A stretch of 64,000 bases of DNA from a virus, in the IMG/VR virus record IMGVR_UViG_3300025000_000067, positions 38,132 through 102,131 of that record. The stretch is one strand, 5' to 3'. Made by a program: the position numbers and the translations under genes. The number at the start of each line of letters is the position of its first letter. Position 1 is the first letter of the stretch. The notes below the pieces were generated by a model that searched no databases, was not told the DNA's origin, and saw only the letters and a list, made by a program, of their open reading frames with translations. Positions 59,938 through 64,000 of this stretch are shown here, one piece after another.

Positions 59938-61107
59938 ATGTCTTTTGAGCGAAAATCTATGGAGTACCTCACCAATCGGATGATTGGTTGGGTGCAGGGT
60001 GTTTCCACTAGATTGACTGACTTTCGCGTCGGTTCAAAAAATCGGGCCCTTATTGAAGCTGTAGCATTAGTTACTGAGGAGCTCTATGATAAAGTTTTTA
60101 GAGGCCTTAGACAGCTCATTGAAGATAGTATCTATGCTATCTTCAACTTCAATAAGATACCTGTAATCTATACTACAGGCATAGTCACTTTCTCTAGGAG
60201 TACGCCTGCAAACCAGAATTATACTATTACTGTAGGGACAATGCTTATGTCCCAAGCAACTCAGTACAGTGCACCTATTCGCTTCTATACGAGTGCTGAT
60301 GCTGTGCTATCTACTGGGACTACATCTGTGGACGTCCCTGTCATCTGTGATTTACCGGGAGTACAAGGAAACATAGCAGCAGGAACTTTAACGACATTTA
60401 TACAAAAACCTATAGGTATTGAAGCAGTTACAAATTCCTTAGAATTTAGTACAGGTGCAGAAGAAGAAACTAAAGAAAATCAGAAAGATAGATTTCAAGA
60501 ATTCTTTGAAGCCCAAGCCCGGGGAGTTCTGCAATCCGTGGAGTATGGTGCTAAACTGGCAAAAGTAATAGACCCTACAACAGGCAGTCCTATAGAAGTC
60601 GTGTTGCAGGCCGTAGCTATAGAAAACCTACCTATCCGTAAAGGCGAAGTTGACCTCTATGTGTGGAATGGTGTAGGAGTAGCATCAGCAGACCTTATTA
60701 CTGCCATAAATACTATACTAAAAGGGTACTATGATTCGGATGGAAATCCTGTGTATGGGTATAAGCCCGCTGGTATTATGGTAAACGTATACTCAGCGTC
60801 AACTAAACTCGTCAAAGTTAGAGTAATTGCTGTAGCTGAAATATACACAACTGTAGACCTTCTGAAGCCTCTAATGGAGGCTGAGATAACTAGGTACTTT
60901 GCCAGTTTAATTATTGGGCAAATGATCGAGCAGCCAAACCAGACCGTTGTACAATCTGCTTTACAGGCAGGTATTAAAAAAATAGATGGAGTGTATGATG
61001 TGAAGGTATACCTGTCAATTGATGATGGGGTAACATTTACCACAGATAATGTTACTGTGCTAGGGGCACAAATTGCTCTAGTAAGTTTTCCGGTAGTGTA
61101 CGTTTAA
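59938..61107 (+). CDS. Baseplate J-like protein, 389 aa
   Basis: N-terminal helix (ALIEAVALVTEELYDKVF), then GIVTFSRSTPANQNYTITVGT, VDVPVICDLPGVQGNIAAGTL and NLPIRKGEVDLYV are typical of gpJ/gp6-like wedge proteins. It surrounds the hub and transmits the contraction signal. Length is normal. Confidence 0.85.
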   Translation: MSFERKSMEYLTNRMIGWVQGVSTRLTDFRVGSKNRALIEAVALVTEELYDKVFRGLRQLIEDSIYAIFNFNKIPVIYTTGIVTFSRSTPANQNYTITVGTMLMSQATQYSAPIRFYTSADAVLSTGTTSVDVPVICDLPGVQGNIAAGTLTTFIQKPIGIEAVTNSLEFSTGAEEETKENQKDRFQEFFEAQARGVLQSVEYGAKLAKVIDPTTGSPIEVVLQAVAIENLPIRKGEVDLYVWNGVGVASADLITAINTILKGYYDSDGNPVYGYKPAGIMVNVYSASTKLVKVRVIAVAEIYTTVDLLKPLMEAEITRYFASLIIGQMIEQPNQTVVQSALQAGIKKIDGVYDVKVYLSIDDGVTFTTDNVTVLGAQIALVSFPVVYV

Positions 61108-61120
61108 GGGGTGAAGTTAC

Positions 61121-62593
61121 TTGAAAATGATGAGCAAGCTTTTAGGCCACCTAGGTAGGGTATGGAACACAGCCCCTAAGGACTTTGAATCTTTAGTCTT
61201 ACAGCAAAATAACGGTGCACATAGCCTAATAACTGTAGAAACAAGTCAAATATCCTTTCACTCTACACCCTTTCGAAGCAGCATGACTGCCAGGCAAGTT
61301 CTATCTCTAGATGCATATAGTCTTAGTGGCCTTGCCGAGGCGATCAATAGCCTAGGGTACAGCGCATATATTACACAGAAAGCGGTAGACTCTGGTTATG
61401 GAAGTCTAAAAGCCTGTACTTTGATGCCTATTGAAAACGTACCTATACTAAGCGCTACGTTATCATCCTTTACTTCACCTTTATGGCAACTTTTATATCC
61501 GTTATCCCGCCTACTAGAGGAATTAGATAACGATACAGAAAAAGCTATGGCTCAGGTGTACACGAGTTCAATTACCGGGACGTGGATGGATTATTGGGCA
61601 ACTTTTTTTAAGCTTAAGCGCTTACCTGAGGAATCGGATACTCACTTCCAAAAACGCCTGTTTGTGGCTCTAATGAACATGAAAACCAATAATGTAGCCC
61701 TTCAGGAGCTTCTGAAGTACACAACAGGTGGCAGTGCTATAGTTTCAGACCATGCACCAGCTCAGTTTAAGGTTTTAATTGACCCTAAATATATGAGTAC
61801 GGTAGCATCTGTTCACCAAATTATTACAGAAGCTAAAGGTGCCGGCATTGATTACTTCCTAAATTACCTAAGTGTAGAAGAGGAGAGCTACATAGCCTAC
61901 TTCAGGGATACTAACGGGGTGTCTTTTGCAGACTCTGATGCCGTGCGTAGCTTAATGAACATGACCTGTTCTGAGCATACTTATGATTATGAACAGGACA
62001 GGCTCAAGATGTTTCGGGTCGGCTTTACCAAAATACTTACAGGTGGTTTTAAGCTGCTGCCGAAGACAACAGTATCTAAGAGTATGAGAGCAGTGCTTGC
62101 TGAAAGCTCTATGAGTGCCCTAGGGTCCTATACTGAAGCTTTTGTAGCTCCCCTAACCTCAGACTCTAAGAGTATGCAGACAACTAATTCTGATGTATAC
62201 TTAGCACCAACCGAAGCTGAGCACAGAGAAGTGCACTTGAGTGAACTGACTGAAGCAGTTGTAGACATACACACACTGGAAGTATTATGTACTTTCCTAG
62301 AGGAATTTGAAACCCCGCTAGAAGAAGTTGCATCTAAGATAGCACTTGTAACGTGCAATAATGCCTATGTACCACCTTCCGAAGTTCAGAGTAAAAGTCT
62401 AGTGCTTACCACAGAGGAAAGTTATAAAGATCCTACTATTAAGGGTACTTGGGGATTTACGACTAACTATAGTCGCACTTTTAGCCCTACAAATGCATTG
62501 GCTAAGGCTAAGTTATCAAAACGAGATATACGAATGCAGGAAACTTTAAGTATGCTTTTAACAGTGGATGGAGTAATCATCAAAGCGATGTAA
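61121..62593 (+). CDS. Baseplate/tail protein I-like, 490 aa
   Basis: TTG 61121 is 7 bases after AAGGGGTGA; ATG 61127 is an alternative. The segment WQLLYPLSRLLEELDNDTEKA and FKLKRLPEESDTHFQKRLF fits tail protein I/gp53-like wedge proteins that follow J. The C-terminal half carries repeats of ESYKDPTIKG- and VDIHTLEVL-type sequence and is less familiar. Confidence 0.6.
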   Translation: MKMMSKLLGHLGRVWNTAPKDFESLVLQQNNGAHSLITVETSQISFHSTPFRSSMTARQVLSLDAYSLSGLAEAINSLGYSAYITQKAVDSGYGSLKACTLMPIENVPILSATLSSFTSPLWQLLYPLSRLLEELDNDTEKAMAQVYTSSITGTWMDYWATFFKLKRLPEESDTHFQKRLFVALMNMKTNNVALQELLKYTTGGSAIVSDHAPAQFKVLIDPKYMSTVASVHQIITEAKGAGIDYFLNYLSVEEESYIAYFRDTNGVSFADSDAVRSLMNMTCSEHTYDYEQDRLKMFRVGFTKILTGGFKLLPKTTVSKSMRAVLAESSMSALGSYTEAFVAPLTSDSKSMQTTNSDVYLAPTEAEHREVHLSELTEAVVDIHTLEVLCTFLEEFETPLEEVASKIALVTCNNAYVPPSEVQSKSLVLTTEESYKDPTIKGTWGFTTNYSRTFSPTNALAKAKLSKRDIRMQETLSMLLTVDGVIIKAM

Positions 62594-62613
62594 AAATAGA
62601 GGAGGAAAACACT

Positions 62614-63189
62614 ATGCAATACTCAGAAGAGTTCAAAACCCCAAAGGGATTTATAGATGTTTACGGCCACAAGGGTAGCCCAGAGTTTGTAAAAATTGGA
62701 CTAGGGGAAAAACAGGGGTACTTCGTTATCCCTAAAGATTCAATTGTTCAAGAAATGCATGTTAAGAATTTAGTGGTTGCTAAGGCATCTAAATTTATGG
62801 CAAAGCGTATGGTCCCCGGTGTTTCATGGGGTGCAGGAATAGGATACCTAGAGCTTGGCACAGGTGTTGGCACAGGAACTACTCAAGCACCGCAGGCAGA
62901 AGCTTCAACTCAGGAGGCACTTAGAACATCACTTATACGGAATCCTATTTCAGCGTGGACCTATCTTGACGGTGATGGCGCACCAACTGCTACAGAGACA
63001 AACGTGGTGCAGTACTCAACAACTTTCACAGAATTAGAGGCCATAGGTGCTCTAGTGGAGATGGGCTTATTCGGTGGTGACGCAACAGCTACTGCAGGGA
63101 CCGGATATATGTTTAACTACAAGGTCTTTGCGGTCTGGAATAAAGATGACACTATGCAATTAACTATCCGCTGGGAGATAACATACTAA
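62614..63189 (+). CDS. Tail-associated protein, 191 aa
   Basis: Contains PKGFIDVYGHKGSPEFV, FMAKRMVPGVSWGAGIGYLELGTG and a C-terminal beta domain ending TMQLTIRWEITY. Similar proteins lie between baseplate and tail-fibre genes. It may connect fibres to the baseplate. Strong ribosome site GAGGAGG. Confidence 0.6.
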   Translation: MQYSEEFKTPKGFIDVYGHKGSPEFVKIGLGEKQGYFVIPKDSIVQEMHVKNLVVAKASKFMAKRMVPGVSWGAGIGYLELGTGVGTGTTQAPQAEASTQEALRTSLIRNPISAWTYLDGDGAPTATETNVVQYSTTFTELEAIGALVEMGLFGGDATATAGTGYMFNYKVFAVWNKDDTMQLTIRWEITY

Positions 63190-63229
63190 AACTAGGTGCC
63201 ATACCTAGGTTAAGAGGAGGGGTAGTCAG

Positions 63230-64000
63230 ATGCCTGATTTTACAGTTGTGGATAAATTTGACCCGAGTAAGTCATTTACTCGGGTGGTCTTCGGAAGTGA
63301 TTCTGTTCTTTTAGAGGTAGAGTTAAATGAGCTTCAGAAAATCCAGAATTACCAGCGGGCACTTTTAGCACGCTTACTAGTGACTAATGGGTTTGTAGCA
63401 AAAACAGCTATGACGCTTTCTAGTAGCATTCTGACCGTCCCAGCAGATACTATACTAGTTAATGGGGACTTCATCGAAGTCCTAGAGAATATGTCACTAG
63501 GTGTCTCAAGCGGTGACACGGTGTACGCTGCTATTTCTGAAGTTGAGGTTACGAGCTTAACCACCCTAAAAAAGAGCGGAAATCTAAGTGGTGGGAGTAC
63601 CATTACTAACGATCTTTTAGATGGTCGCGTGGGTGAAGAAACTACGCATCGGACACAAAAGCAAATTCAGCTTGTGAAGTCAAATTCTGACACAAGCAAA
63701 ACCTATATACCAGTAGCAACGATTACAAGTGTAGACACATTTACTGACAATCGTACTTTAGTAGTACCCACTTCTGTAATACAAACCCAACCCCTCACCA
63801 TTCCACATGGACTAAGCTTAGTCACAACAGACCGCAAAACGCCCATTAATGCGCTTGCGTTTAATGGAATAACTAGACTTAATATACTAGGTAAAGATGG
63901 AAACTGTGAGGATATTAGTAAGTGGGGTTATGGAGGATGTTCTATCTCACTTGATTCTTCTAATTATGCAGTTGGTAGTAATAGCATTAAAATAACGTTA
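63230..64000 (+). CDS. Tail fibre protein, N-terminal part (cut by window edge)
   Basis: ATG 63230 follows GAGGAGGGG; 257 codons remain open to the edge. The first 130 residues (VLLEVELNELQKIQNYQRALLAR ... LTVPADTILVNGDFIEVLE) are a baseplate-attachment domain of the kind found on fibres (DUF4815-like). The visible end (GKDGNCEDISKWGYGGCSI ... SNSIKITL) begins a carbohydrate-binding-module-like beta domain. The rest should carry the receptor-binding region. Confidence 0.72.
   Translation, partial: MPDFTVVDKFDPSKSFTRVVFGSDSVLLEVELNELQKIQNYQRALLARLLVTNGFVAKTAMTLSSSILTVPADTILVNGDFIEVLENMSLGVSSGDTVYAAISEVEVTSLTTLKKSGNLSGGSTITNDLLDGRVGEETTHRTQKQIQLVKSNSDTSKTYIPVATITSVDTFTDNRTLVVPTSVIQTQPLTIPHGLSLVTTDRKTPINALAFNGITRLNILGKDGNCEDISKWGYGGCSISLDSSNYAVGSNSIKITL

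Larger units (their letters stand above)
36..63297. repeat. Dispersed 9-bp palindrome CTTCNGAAG (at least 49 copies)
   Basis: The first bases of the copies found by eye are 36, 817, 3954, 5927, 7940, 9160, 9492, 11960, 14150, 17872, 20891, 21388, 22891, 24581, 25057, 28898, 29150, 30549, 31685, 32297, 34920, 35504, 37134, 38739, 38897, 39266, 39623, 40550, 41731, 42204, 42371, 42773, 44680, 47417, 47851, 48428, 49196, 51425, 53087, 53128, 53506, 54233, 54257, 57477, 59141, 60859, 61709, 62376 and 63289. The central base is A 18, T 13, G 12 and C 6 times. Eight copies are intergenic, six of them 2-17 bases after a stop codon. Eight fixed bases are expected about once in 64 kb. Function unknown; see findings. 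Confidence 0.85.

Noticed and set aside
36-63297. CTTCNGAAG as a restriction site
   Set aside because: Phages usually lose host restriction sites, whereas this one is strongly enriched. A protective methylation role is not excluded, but simple restriction does not explain it.
1-64000. tRNA genes and CRISPR arrays
   Set aside because: Reading for T-loop-like GGTTCGAATCC blocks and regularly spaced direct repeats found none. A tRNAscan-SE run would be decisive for the first.

Overview
The window is a continuous piece of a large contractile-tailed (myovirus-type) bacteriophage genome, or of a prophage of that type. Almost every gene is on the + strand, tightly packed, and preceded by a strong purine-rich Shine-Dalgarno (AAAGGAG, AGGAGG). 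Together with moderately AT-rich DNA and short TTGNNN/TATANT promoters, this points to a Bacillota (Firmicutes) host. I see no tRNA, CRISPR array, integrase or lysis cassette. The window starts and ends inside the genome: the last gene is cut by the right edge.

Region 1 (1-14150) is an early/middle accessory region of small, mostly unrecognised genes. Recognisable members are a PAPS-reductase-like PP-loop protein, a deoxycytidylate-deaminase-like protein, a DEDDh exonuclease and several cysteine-rich zinc-binding-like proteins, three of which are paralogues in a row. Its control DNA is unusual: a four-copy promoter/leader repeat, and a hairpin-plus-Shine-Dalgarno module before many genes. Region 2 (14150-15170) is a 1-kb gene-free, A-rich stretch with nested inverted repeats, operator-like repeats and promoters: a candidate replication origin or early/late switch.

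Region 3 (15170-52310) holds packaging and head genes: small and large terminase, a Tad2/DUF2829-like protein, a four-repeat Ig-like protein, portal, MuF-like protein, then two giant polyvalent proteins (2488 and 2212 aa), prohead protease/scaffold, major capsid protein, head-tail connectors, tail sheath, tail tube and frameshifted tail chaperones. Polyvalent protein 1 carries JAB/RadC-like, HExxH metallopeptidase, ParB-like and ADP-ribosyltransferase-like modules. Polyvalent protein 2 carries a sigma-70-like region and an SNF2-type helicase. Two genes run against the others: a ribbon-helix-helix regulator (16758-16925) and a free-standing Vsr/DUF559-type endonuclease (26258-27097).

Region 4 (52310-64000) holds the tape measure protein with lysozyme and M23 peptidase domains, the baseplate hub, OB-fold, LysM/gp25-like wedge and J-like genes, and the start of a tail-fibre gene.

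The most unusual genome-wide signal is the 9-bp palindrome CTTCNGAAG, found at least 49 times by eye (about one expected by chance). It occurs in all three coding frames, with all four central bases, and between genes, so it is constrained at the DNA level. A second pattern is a peptide motif, (L/I)-x-K-(A/S/G)-hydrophobic, which recurs at domain borders of packaged proteins and near the capsid and portal N-termini; it may be the prohead-protease cleavage site.
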